From Casp-actino8 sp044355095 (GTDB lineage Bacteria > Actinomycetota > Acidimicrobiia > Acidimicrobiales > Ilumatobacteraceae), in the NCBI GenBank assembly GCA_044355095.1, contig JBIKYT010000055.1:1-12006 (forward strand): a DNA stretch of 12,006 nt. The letters run 5' to 3'. Shown piece by piece: positions 1 to 6,494 of this stretch. The notes under the pieces are model-generated. The model had not been told where the DNA came from. It worked only from the letters and a program-made list of their open reading frames with translations, and did no database searches. Position numbers and translations under genes: made by a program. Each line of letters starts with the position of its first letter. Within the stretch, counting starts at the first letter, position 1.

Positions 1-901
1 TCAGACGCGTGTACAGACCAGAGAATTCTGCGGTCTGACTAGTAACGCCGATGACGACAACGGTGCCTTCCCAATCGAGGCATTCAAGAGCGTTGCGAGT
101 CACAGCGGGATGAGCGACACAATCGAAAGCCCAATTAACTCCGCCGGCGTTGAAAGGTCCACGGGGCATGGATTCGTTAAAGGGCATGATGGCGCCGACT
201 TCGGCAATGACGTCGGCGGTGCGGCCATCTAAGAAGTGGGTCGCGCCGAACTGACGTGCGAGTGCTTCTTTTTCTGGAACAGTGTCAACTGCGATGATGG
301 TGGTGGCGCCTTGCACCTTGAGGGCTTGGATGACGTTGAGTCCAACGCCACCAACACCGAACACAAGTGCTGATTGTCCACGCTTGACATTGGCACGATT
401 GAAAACCGCACCCATGCCGGTGACGACACCGCAACCAACGAGCGCAGCCGAGGTGAGCGGAACATCTTTCGGAATCTTCACGCACTGAACATCACGCACA
501 AGGGTTTTTTCGGCGAACGCACTGGTGGCCGCGAAGTTATAAATCGGGTCACCGTTCAATGTGAATGGCTGGCTCCAGTTGCCAAGAGTTGCTCGGCACG
601 CCGTTGGTCGACCATCCATGCAGTACTGGCAAAATCCGCAAGCGGCCAACGTGGCGATGATGACGTGGTCGCCGGGTTGCACATGGGTGACGGCATTGCC
701 AACTTCGGCCACGACTCCGGCGGCCTCGTGGCCACATACGCCAGGAGAGGGAACGGGGTACATGCCGCTCATATACGAGATATCGCTATGGCATAAGCCA
801 GCGGCTGCTACCTGAACCACGACTTCTCGTGGGCCAGGAGCACGAAGTGTGAGTCCGTCGACCAGTTCGGTTGTTGACCCGTTGTAAACGATGCCCTTCA
901 T
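1..901 (-). CDS. Zinc-dependent MDR-family alcohol dehydrogenase (partial, C-terminus outside window)
   Basis: Predicted cytoplasmic NAD-type alcohol dehydrogenase of the medium-chain, class III-like group, which oxidises an alcohol to an aldehyde or ketone. 300 residues are visible; the family runs to about 370, so the last fifth is off the left edge. Catalytic zinc ligands are C37 (GLCHSD), H58-E59 (GHEAAG) and C157 (GCG). The four structural-zinc cysteines are C88, C91, C94 and C102. The Rossmann motif GVGGVG is at 182-187, with D206 at the end of the second strand, which favours NAD(H). It resembles actinobacterial NDMA-dependent and mycothiol-linked dehydrogenases in this superfamily, but I cannot assign a substrate. 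The ATG at 901 is supported by a strong ribosome binding site (GAGGGGG at 908-914, 6-base spacing). The gene diverges from the dioxygenase gene across the operator at 952-968, suggesting shared control. Family assignment is secure; the pathway role is inferred. Confidence 0.93.
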   Translation of the reverse strand, partial: MKGIVYNGSTTELVDGLTLRAPGPREVVVQVAAAGLCHSDISYMSGMYPVPSPGVCGHEAAGVVAEVGNAVTHVQPGDHVIIATLAACGFCQYCMDGRPTACRATLGNWSQPFTLNGDPIYNFAATSAFAEKTLVRDVQCVKIPKDVPLTSAALVGCGVVTGMGAVFNRANVKRGQSALVFGVGGVGLNVIQALKVQGATTIIAVDTVPEKEALARQFGATHFLDGRTADVIAEVGAIMPFNESMPRGPFNAGGVNWAFDCVAHPAVTRNALECLDWEGTVVVIGVTSQTAEFSGLYTRL

Positions 902-907
902 GGAATT

Positions 908-914
908 CCCCCTC
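908..914 (-). promoter_or_regulatory. Ribosome binding site of the alcohol dehydrogenase gene
   Basis: The minus strand reads GAGGGGG, followed by 6 bases and then ATG. This is a strong Shine-Dalgarno match and fixes the start at 901. It contrasts with the plus-strand genes of the same regulon, which have no such site at their preferred starts. Confidence 0.75.
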
Positions 915-927
915 AAACAGTGAACGA

Positions 928-957
928 ACTCTAGTGCAGCGACCTCGAAAATCTGAC
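928..957 (-). promoter_or_regulatory. Predicted promoter of the alcohol dehydrogenase gene, -35 inside operator
   Basis: On the minus strand a -10-like TAGAGT (933-928) lies 18 bases downstream of GTCAGA (957-952), which is one arm of the palindrome and occupies the -35 position. A repressor bound there would block RNA polymerase. The same 18-base geometry is found upstream of the acyl-CoA dehydrogenase gene at 9545. TANNNT is a loose motif, so support comes mostly from the repeated geometry. Confidence 0.5.
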
Positions 958-968
958 GGCGAGTCAGA
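952..968. promoter_or_regulatory. Operator-like palindrome, copy 1 of 3
   Basis: Inverted repeat TCTGACG-GCG-AGTCAGA: six bases of each arm are complementary (TCTGAC/GTCAGA) around a 5-base centre. It lies between the divergent alcohol dehydrogenase and dioxygenase genes. The same core recurs at 4619-4641 and 9580-9596, and the flanks also match copy 3 (AAAA on the left, AA on the right). Size and symmetry fit a TetR-family dimer site. No regulator gene is in the window, so the binding protein is unknown. Confidence 0.8.
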
Positions 969-997
969 AAGGTCTTTCAATGGTCACCAGACCGTTG

Positions 998-1009
998 TAC
1001 GGTGCGCCC
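998..1009 (+). promoter_or_regulatory. Predicted leaderless promoter -10 box of the dioxygenase gene
   Basis: TACGGT at 998-1003 is followed by exactly 6 bases and then ATG at 1010, the spacing expected if transcription begins at the start codon. Identical spacing is found for the genes starting at 4688 and 9648. No convincing -35 box is seen. Confidence 0.45.
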
Positions 1010-1831
1010 ATGACCAATTTGATTTCTGGCTCAAAGATTGCAATTTCACCACTTCCGGGCGCTCTTGGGGCGGTCGTAGAGGGCCTTGAAGTCGCCAAGT
1101 TGAGCGACGAAGCACTGGCCGAAATTGCGGTCGATCTGAAGGCGGCTTGGGCCGAACATTTGGTGCTGTTTTTCCCAAGAGCCAACTTGGCTCCAGCCGA
1201 CCAAATGCGGATGGCGCGACTCTTTGGAAACCATATTGCGGCGACCACCGAGGCAGGAGGCGATTACCGCAACGCGCCGTCTTTGCGCGACGAAGGTTTC
1301 CCCGAGATTTTGGTGTTGGACACTGAACTGAAACTTGATCCTCGTCAGACCGCGGTGTGGCACACCGACGTGACGTTTACTGACAACCCGCCGATCGGGT
1401 CGATGTTTGTGATGGAGATTGCTGCGACGTCAGGCGGCGACACTATGTGGTCGAACCAAATCAAGGCCTTCAATTCTTTGAGTCAGCCAATCCAAGAGTT
1501 CATCAGCGGACTAGACGCCAATCATGGTCGTCCGCCAATGACCGGGACCGCGGTTCATCCAATGGTGCGTGAACATCACGTGACTGGTGAAAAGGCATTG
1601 TTTGTGAATCGCGGTTGGACGAACTCAATCGTCGGTCTGAAGCCGATGGAGAGTATGCACCTCCTTGAGGTCATCAACCAGACAGCAGAACGACCCGAAT
1701 TACAAATTCGATGGAAGTGGACCTCGGGCGATGCCGCACTGTGGGACAACCGCTACACAATGCACTATGCGTTGAACGATTACCGCGGGCAACGCCGCCG
1801 GGCTCGCCGCGCCACGATTTACAATGTGTAA
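1010..1831 (+). CDS. TauD/TfdA-family Fe(II)/2-oxoglutarate-dependent dioxygenase
   Basis: Predicted cytoplasmic non-haem iron oxygenase that couples 2-oxoglutarate decarboxylation to hydroxylation of an organic substrate. In this family, hydroxylation often leads to C-S or C-O cleavage (taurine, alkyl sulfates, aryloxyacetates). The 273 residues match TauD's usual 280 or so. The iron facial triad is visible: H118-x-D120 in WHTDVTF, and H252 in MHYALNDY. From H252 onward the sequence aligns with TauD without gaps, putting R263 and R267 at the 2-oxoglutarate-binding arginines. The start is uncertain: ATG 1010 gives the family-typical N-terminus and has a -10 box 6 bases upstream. An in-frame ATG at 980, with AGAAAGG 7 bases upstream, would add ten residues. 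The stop abuts the convergent fadD stop with no gap. It diverges from the alcohol dehydrogenase across an operator, so it probably oxygenates an intermediate of the same pathway. The substrate is unknown. Confidence 0.92.
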   Translation: MTNLISGSKIAISPLPGALGAVVEGLEVAKLSDEALAEIAVDLKAAWAEHLVLFFPRANLAPADQMRMARLFGNHIAATTEAGGDYRNAPSLRDEGFPEILVLDTELKLDPRQTAVWHTDVTFTDNPPIGSMFVMEIAATSGGDTMWSNQIKAFNSLSQPIQEFISGLDANHGRPPMTGTAVHPMVREHHVTGEKALFVNRGWTNSIVGLKPMESMHLLEVINQTAERPELQIRWKWTSGDAALWDNRYTMHYALNDYRGQRRRARRATIYNV

Positions 1832-3388
1832 TCAGTTAATTGAATTCCGCAGTTCAAACTTCAGAACTTTGCCACTCGCATTGGTAGGAAGAGCATCAAC
1901 AAATGTGATGTATCGCGGAACTTTGTAGTTCGCCATGCGATTTCGTGCCCAGTTGAGTAACTCATCGGCAGTGACTCGTTGGTCATGTCGTAGAACCACA
2001 AATGCATGTCCAACTTCGCCCATGCGCTCGTCGGGTTGGCCGACAATGGCAACTTGAGCAATTGCCGGATGGTTCATGAACTCGTTTTCGATTTCAGCTG
2101 GGTATGCATTGAAGCCGCCGACGATGAACATGTCTTTGAGGCGATCGGTGATCGTGACATATCCATGTTCATTCATGACACCAATGTCGCCAGTGTGCAG
2201 CCATCCATCTGAGTCGATGGTTTGTGCGGTTGCCTCGGGATCGGCAAAGTATCCGGGCATCACGTTGTAGCCACGGCAAACGATTTCGCCAGACAGTCCG
2301 CGGGAAACTTCATTGTTGTTTTCGTCAACAATGCGTACTTCAACGTCAGTAATAGCGCGGCCACTCGTTGTTGAAATTGTGACTGGATCATCTTCGGCGC
2401 GACACATTGTGACGGTGCCCGTTGATTCGGTGAGGCCGTACGCAGTCAAGATCACCTCGAAATTCAATTCATCACGCATGCGCTTGATCATCTCAACGGG
2501 AACCGCGGCTGCGCCGGTGACTGCGAGACGCAACGATGACAGATCAAACTTGGCTCGATCTGGATGATTGAGGATGCTGAGATACAAAGTTGGCGGGCCA
2601 GGTAATGCGGAGATCTTTTCGTCGCTGATCTTTTGTAGAACCGAGGGGATGTCAAAGATGGGGACAGGCAACATTGTGGCGCCACGTAAAAGGCATGCGA
2701 GGAAACCAGCTTTATAGCCAAAGGTATGAAAGAACGGATTAACGATCAAGTAGCGATCTGCTTCATTGAGTCCAACAATTTCGGACCATTCAAGGAAGAC
2801 GCGAATGGTTTGGTCATGGCGCGACATGACACCTTTTGGTTTGCCAGTTGTCCCGGAAGTGAAAATAATGTCGCACAGATCATCGGGCTGTACTTCTGAT
2901 TCGCGTTTGGATACATCGTCACGAGAAGTCTTTGACCCATGTGCAATGAACTCAGCCCACGACTGATTGCCGTGATCAACTGCGCCCGAAATGACGACGA
3001 TGTGTGAGAGGCACTGTGGGGAAGAGCCACTTTGTTGTAACTCGTTTACGTAGTTAGTGCCCAGAAAATCGTTGCAACAGAACAGAAACTCGGCACTACT
3101 GCGTTCAATGACGTAAGCCGCCTCATGGCCTTTGAAGCGGGTGTTAATTGGTACCAAAACTCCACCGACTAGTTGAGCGCCGAGTGCAGCGAAAATCCAT
3201 TCAGCGCTATTGGGTGCCCAAATCGCAACGCGATCGCCATGCTTCAGACCTTGCGCAATGAAGGAGCGCGCAACCGATTCAATTTCGTGGACGACTTCAA
3301 CAAACGACCAACGTCGATCACCGTCAACTAATGCTTCTCGTTCACCGAAATGTGCGGCTGCCCGCACCACTTGCGGGATAGTTAACAC
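1832..3388 (-). CDS. FadD3-like acyl-CoA synthetase (AMP-forming)
   Basis: Predicted ATP-dependent ligase that activates a carboxylic acid to its acyl-CoA through an acyl-adenylate. The 518 residues carry the full ANL motif set: P-loop FTSGTTGKPKG at 176-186, YGLTE at 317-321, TGD with D401, hinge region DRLKD at 415-419, and the adenylation lysine K507 in ASGK. From memory it resembles mycobacterial FadD3, the synthetase for the steroid C/D-ring intermediate HIP, especially around 217-330 (NPFFHTFGYKAG, LPGPPTLY, VTGAAAVP, LTAYGLTE). A ring-derived or branched acid substrate is therefore plausible but unproven. It starts with GTG only 2 bases after the upstream amidohydrolase stop, so the two are very likely co-transcribed and translationally coupled. 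The downstream end abuts the convergent dioxygenase gene. General function is secure; the FadD3 relationship needs a phylogeny. Confidence 0.95.
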   Translation of the reverse strand: MLTIPQVVRAAAHFGEREALVDGDRRWSFVEVVHEIESVARSFIAQGLKHGDRVAIWAPNSAEWIFAALGAQLVGGVLVPINTRFKGHEAAYVIERSSAEFLFCCNDFLGTNYVNELQQSGSSPQCLSHIVVISGAVDHGNQSWAEFIAHGSKTSRDDVSKRESEVQPDDLCDIIFTSGTTGKPKGVMSRHDQTIRVFLEWSEIVGLNEADRYLIVNPFFHTFGYKAGFLACLLRGATMLPVPIFDIPSVLQKISDEKISALPGPPTLYLSILNHPDRAKFDLSSLRLAVTGAAAVPVEMIKRMRDELNFEVILTAYGLTESTGTVTMCRAEDDPVTISTTSGRAITDVEVRIVDENNNEVSRGLSGEIVCRGYNVMPGYFADPEATAQTIDSDGWLHTGDIGVMNEHGYVTITDRLKDMFIVGGFNAYPAEIENEFMNHPAIAQVAIVGQPDERMGEVGHAFVVLRHDQRVTADELLNWARNRMANYKVPRYITFVDALPTNASGKVLKFELRNSIN

Positions 3389-3390
3389 AA

Positions 3391-4599
3391 TTACTTGAGG
3401 TGCGTAATGCTGAGCATCTTGATGGCGTTGCCGCGCATCAACTTGTACACAACTTCATCGCTGAGGTGGTGGGTCTGCTCGGCAGCAATCTTGGCGGTGT
3501 GTGGCCACGTTGAATCTGAGTGCGGGTAATCGCATTCGAAAGTGACGTTGTCGACGCCGATTTCTTCAAGTGAACGCAAGCCGTGCGGGTCATCAAAATA
3601 GCAACCGTAGATGTGCTTTTTGAACAATTCGCTCGGTGGAACCAAGACCTTGTCGGCGATGCCGCCCCAACCCCGATTCTCTTCCCACACATTGTTGGCG
3701 CGCTCGAGGATGTACGGAATCCAACCGATCTGGCCTTCGCTGTACGCAATTTTGAGATTGGGGAATTCGGTGAACACGCCACTCATCAACCAGTCGACCA
3801 TGCTGAAGCAGCAGTTCGCGAATGTAAGGGTTGATCCGACAGCGGCTGGCGCGTCTGGTGACGTGCTCGGCATCTTTGAGCCTGAACCAATATGCATGTT
3901 GATGGTGGTTGCAGTTTCGTTACATGCCTCAAAGAACGGCTTCCAGTAACCATCTTTGTCATGGATACTTGGCAAACCGAGGTTGGTGGGAATTTCGCTA
4001 AAGCACACTGCGTGAACTCCGCGGGCAGCATTGCGACGAACTTCTGCAGCTGCGGCTACCGGATCCCACAACGGAACGATGCACAACGGCAACATACGTC
4101 CGCCAGATTCGCCACACCATTCTTCAACCATCCAGTCGTTGTACGCACGTACACACAACATGGCGAGTTCTTTATCTTTGGCTTCGTAGAAAGTCTGACC
4201 GCAGAAGCGGGGGAATGTGGGGAAGCACAACGATGCTTCAATGCCCGCAGTGTCCATATCTTCGAGACGCTCTTTGAGCTTGTAACTACCCTGACGCATT
4301 TCGTCATAGGTGATGCCCGCCAAGATCACTTCATCACGTGAAAAACCAACTGCGGTGTCGAGACGAGTGAGCGGACGACGGAGGTCTTCGTAGAACCACC
4401 AATCGGCCAACGGACCTTCGTCACCCTTTTCACCAGGGATCGCGGTGAAGGTGCCGCCGACAAATGTCATGAGCTTCACGGGGAGACGATGGATGCGTGG
4501 TCCGACGTCGGCGTATTTGGAAGGAAGGCGGTCGGACCAGACGGTCGCTGGTTCAGTGATGTGGTCGTCAACCGAGATGATTTTTGGCAATTCGCGCAT
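3391..4599 (-). CDS. Amidohydrolase-2 family metal-dependent hydrolase/decarboxylase
   Basis: Predicted TIM-barrel metal enzyme of the amidohydrolase-2 (ACMSD-like) superfamily, whose members hydrolyse C-N or C-C bonds or decarboxylate. The 402 residues carry the typical landmarks: SVDDHITEP near the N-terminus (H13), MHIG with H236, E288 in YSEGQIGW, and FECDYPHSDS with metal-ligand D357. The usual first-strand DxH is present in the variant DDH form. Homologues occur in multiple copies in actinobacterial steroid and aromatic degraders, often beside fadD and fadE genes, where few have been characterised. I chose ATG 4599 because the longer in-frame start at 4650 would put the operator palindrome inside the gene and add residues unlike the family. 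A -10 box TACCCT lies 7 bases upstream of 4599. First gene of a two-gene operon with the synthetase. The exact reaction is unknown. Confidence 0.9.
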   Translation of the reverse strand: MRELPKIISVDDHITEPATVWSDRLPSKYADVGPRIHRLPVKLMTFVGGTFTAIPGEKGDEGPLADWWFYEDLRRPLTRLDTAVGFSRDEVILAGITYDEMRQGSYKLKERLEDMDTAGIEASLCFPTFPRFCGQTFYEAKDKELAMLCVRAYNDWMVEEWCGESGGRMLPLCIVPLWDPVAAAAEVRRNAARGVHAVCFSEIPTNLGLPSIHDKDGYWKPFFEACNETATTINMHIGSGSKMPSTSPDAPAAVGSTLTFANCCFSMVDWLMSGVFTEFPNLKIAYSEGQIGWIPYILERANNVWEENRGWGGIADKVLVPPSELFKKHIYGCYFDDPHGLRSLEEIGVDNVTFECDYPHSDSTWPHTAKIAAEQTHHLSDEVVYKLMRGNAIKMLSITHLK

Positions 4600-4612
4600 G
4601 TCTCCGAGGGTA
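4600..4612 (-). promoter_or_regulatory. Predicted promoter -10 box of the amidohydrolase-fadD operon
   Basis: The minus strand reads TACCCT (4612-4607), then 7 bases, then ATG 4599, compatible with a leaderless transcript. The operator at 4619-4641 would cover about -20 to -42, spanning the spacer and the -35 region. This is a classical repression position. Confidence 0.45.
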
Positions 4613-4618
4613 GCACCC

Positions 4619-4641
4619 GAATCTGACGCCGCGTCAGATTC
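4619..4641. promoter_or_regulatory. Operator-like palindrome, copy 2 of 3, perfect 10-3-10
   Basis: Arms GAATCTGACG and CGTCAGATTC are exact reverse complements around a 3-base CCG centre. This is the most symmetric of the three copies and shares the TCTGACG core with those at 952-968 and 9580-9596. It lies between the divergent amidohydrolase and LLM oxidoreductase genes, 20 bases from the amidohydrolase ATG. It is likely the binding site of an unidentified dimeric (TetR-type) regulator. Confidence 0.85.
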
Positions 4642-4675
4642 TGCGTGCAATGGGCGTTGTCGGCTTGTGGCGACC

Positions 4676-4687
4676 TACGCTCGGGGC
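4676..4687 (+). promoter_or_regulatory. Predicted leaderless promoter -10 box of the LLM oxidoreductase gene
   Basis: TACGCT at 4676-4681 is followed by 6 bases and ATG 4688, the same arrangement as before the dioxygenase and acyltransferase genes. No good -35 match is seen. The operator ends 37 bases upstream of the -10 box. Confidence 0.45.
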
Positions 4688-5605
4688 ATGGTTCCCCCTG
4701 AACAGACTCAAGTAAAGCCCCGAATGACAGTCGGCGTGGCGTTGCCGCAAATGGCGACCGGTCTTGACCGAAATCGACTGGTGGACTGGTGTCGCGAGGT
4801 GGATTCGGGCCCATTTTCAAGTATTTCGGCAGGTGAACGCATCACTTTTCACAATTTGGACGGTTTTACGCTGTGTTCGGCGGCCGCCGCCCTGACCGAG
4901 CGAGTGCGAATTTTGGTCAATGTGGCGGTGCTGCCCTGGCATGCGCCGGCACTCGTGGCCAAAGAATTGGCGTCGATGGATGTGGTCTCGGGCGGACGAG
5001 TTGAAGTAGCGGTCGGAGTCGGGGGTCGTCAGCAGGATTACGCGGCATTGGGTTCGCCATTCGCAGGCCGCCACAAACGGCTTGATGAGGCAGTCTTTGA
5101 ACTGAAGCGACTGTGGGCGGGCGGCGTCGCTGCTGATGGTGAGAAGGTGGGTCCTGCTCCGTTGCAGGCAGGTGGTCCGCCGATCATGGCGTCGGCAATG
5201 GGTCCGAAATCGTTAGCGCGTGCGGCTCAGTGGGCTGTGGGCGTGAGTGGCTTTACGTTGTTGGGTGATTCTCGCGAAGCCGGGCGTTTGTTTCGTGCGA
5301 CTGAAACGGCATGGAGTAACGCTAGTCGTACCGACAAGCCGCGTTTGGTTACTGGTTCATTCGTTGCACTCGGCGCGAATGCAGCTGAAACTTTGCGCGA
5401 TTTTGCGGCAACGTATTTGCATGTGTTTTCACCCGATCTCGCAAAGTCGCTTTCGGAAGCGATGACTCTCAACGAACCATCTCGGCTTGTTGATTTACTC
5501 GATCAAGTTGAAGCAGAAGGCGCAGACGAGTTCATTGTTGTCCCCGCAACAAGCGACCCCGCGATGATTGAAAAACTTGCTGAGGTTGTTGCTTCGCGTC
5601 AGTGA
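4688..5605 (+). CDS. LLM-class F420-dependent (luciferase-like) oxidoreductase
   Basis: Predicted cytoplasmic TIM-barrel oxidoreductase of the bacterial luciferase superfamily. In actinobacteria most members use coenzyme F420 for hydride transfer; FMN cannot be excluded. The 305 residues show the family hallmarks: start strand TVGVALPQ at 14-21, the VLPWHAPALVAKELASMDVVSGGR stretch beginning at 81, RVEVAVGVGGR at 104-114 with a following DYAALG, and GPPIMASAMGPKSL at 163-176. ATG 4688 is preferred because a -10 box lies 6 bases upstream; ATG 4724 (12 residues shorter) is possible. A longer in-frame start at 4445 is rejected because it overlaps the divergent amidohydrolase and the operator. 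It shares its promoter region with the amidohydrolase-fadD operon, so it probably reduces or oxidises an intermediate of that pathway. Its 3' end overlaps the convergent TSUP gene by 7 bases. Confidence 0.9.
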   Translation: MVPPEQTQVKPRMTVGVALPQMATGLDRNRLVDWCREVDSGPFSSISAGERITFHNLDGFTLCSAAAALTERVRILVNVAVLPWHAPALVAKELASMDVVSGGRVEVAVGVGGRQQDYAALGSPFAGRHKRLDEAVFELKRLWAGGVAADGEKVGPAPLQAGGPPIMASAMGPKSLARAAQWAVGVSGFTLLGDSREAGRLFRATETAWSNASRTDKPRLVTGSFVALGANAAETLRDFAATYLHVFSPDLAKSLSEAMTLNEPSRLVDLLDQVEAEGADEFIVVPATSDPAMIEKLAEVVASRQ

Positions 5606-6396
5606 TTGTTGTCGGGATTGCGTTGTAAATCCCAAACCATTCGGATTGCGACGACCAGTACGAGTGAAGCAAACAAGATATTTGATAACGATTCCGACAT
5701 GTAATCGGCAACTATGGCACCACCGATTGCTGAGACTATTCCAGAAATCCCGACGATTGCGGCGACGCGCAGATCGACATTGTCAGCCTTCCAATTTCGC
5801 CAAGTGCCCATGATTGATGTTGGGATGATCACAGCGACAGATGTGCCTTTGGCAACGACGCTGAGTTCATTGAAGAAAACCGCCAACGCCGGAACCATGA
5901 CAATGCCACCACCGACCCCAAGTAATCCAGCAAGTGTCCCAGTTATGAGTCCGATGAAGATGAGGGCGATCGCCGAAAAGATATTGAGTACATCGCGCCC
6001 GTCGGACTGCATCGGAATAAAAAGGCGGATAGCAGTAATGATGAGCATCGTGGCGAACAAATAACCCAGGGTTCTCTTGGGCAAAATGTGTATCAATTTG
6101 GTGCCGAGTACTGCACCGGCCAAAGCGCCGATAGCAAGCCAAAGGGCCACGTACCAGTCAACGTTGTCGTGACTCCAATAGGTGACGAGGCTTGAAATAG
6201 AAATAGGGAGCACGGCACCAAGTGATGTTCCGTTGGCGAGACGTTGATCAAACTTGAGCAAGAGCACGAGAGCAGGAACGACAAGGATTCCACCACCAAC
6301 GCCGAACAACCCAGAAAGCAAACCCGCGCCAAGGCCCACCGCAATTGTTGGAGCCAATGCAGGGCATTCTGGGTTTTCTGTCTGGCGAACTGTCAC
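5599..6396 (-). CDS. TauE/SafE (TSUP) family membrane permease
   Basis: Predicted inner-membrane anion transporter of the sulfite exporter TauE/SafE family. Members export sulfite or sulfoacetate or import sulfur compounds, and many are uncharacterised. The 265 residues are almost entirely hydrophobic, about eight membrane segments. The internal duplication typical of the family is clear: GLLSGLFGVGGGILVVPAL at 25-43 pairs with GTLAGLLGVGGGIVMVPAL at 153-171, each followed by an NGTSL/KGTSV motif. The predicted start is GTG 6396, since the nearby ATG at 6398 is followed at once by a stop. An inverted repeat at 6387-6406 spans this start and may be regulatory. It lies next to a TauD-type dioxygenase cluster, which invites a sulfonate link, but it lacks the shared operator, so that link is weak. 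Confidence 0.9.
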   Translation of the reverse strand: MTVRQTENPECPALAPTIAVGLGAGLLSGLFGVGGGILVVPALVLLLKFDQRLANGTSLGAVLPISISSLVTYWSHDNVDWYVALWLAIGALAGAVLGTKLIHILPKRTLGYLFATMLIITAIRLFIPMQSDGRDVLNIFSAIALIFIGLITGTLAGLLGVGGGIVMVPALAVFFNELSVVAKGTSVAVIIPTSIMGTWRNWKADNVDLRVAAIVGISGIVSAIGGAIVADYMSESLSNILFASLVLVVAIRMVWDLQRNPDNNH

Positions 6397-6406
6397 ATAA
6401 CAGTTC
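6387..6406. repeat. Inverted repeat spanning the TSUP gene start
   Basis: Perfect 7-base arms GAACTGT and ACAGTTC with a 6-base spacer cover the GTG start codon at 6396-6394. It could be an operator for a separate regulator or an mRNA hairpin that occludes the start. It differs from the three-copy operator of the neighbouring genes. Confidence 0.5.
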
Positions 6407-6482
6407 TAGTCGCTCAGATGAACAGGCGGTGGTATACGCCGATTCCGCAATTGGTGAGATGTAATGTTCGTTGACTTATTCC

Positions 6483-6488
6483 AGGAAG
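6483..6488 (+). promoter_or_regulatory. Ribosome binding site that selects the SurE lipoprotein start
   Basis: AGGAAG lies 6 bases before GTG 6495 and 15 before ATG 6504. It favours GTG 6495 over the upstream in-frame TTG 6471, which has no comparable site. From GTG the protein begins with a short, basic lipoprotein signal peptide. Confidence 0.65.
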
Positions 6489-6494
6489 AAAGTT

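Noticed and set aside
374..796. 140-codon plus-strand open frame opposite the alcohol dehydrogenase
   Set aside because: A shadow of the minus-strand gene with no recognisable motif. Similar antisense frames elsewhere in the window were dismissed for the same reason.
952..968. Assignment of the palindrome to KstR or KstR2
   Set aside because: The arms TCTGAC/GTCAGA differ from the AAC/GTT and CAAG/CTTG arms of those regulators, despite the steroid-like enzyme set.
980..1009. Ten-residue N-terminal extension of the dioxygenase from ATG 980
   Set aside because: It has a fair Shine-Dalgarno match (966-972), but that match would overlap the operator. The TauD-like N-terminus and the -10 box both favour 1010. 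Kept as an alternative in the gene entry.
1829..1846. AT-rich TAATCAGTTAATTGA at the dioxygenase/fadD junction considered as a bidirectional terminator
   Set aside because: No GC-rich stem or T-run, and it lies inside the coding end of fadD.
4600..4650. Extended N-terminus of the amidohydrolase from ATG 4650
   Set aside because: It spans the operator and the -10 box; the conserved family start is at 4599.
4445..4687. Extended N-terminus of the LLM oxidoreductase from ATG 4445
   Set aside because: It would overlap the divergent amidohydrolase and read through the palindrome, and the 81 extra residues show no family similarity.
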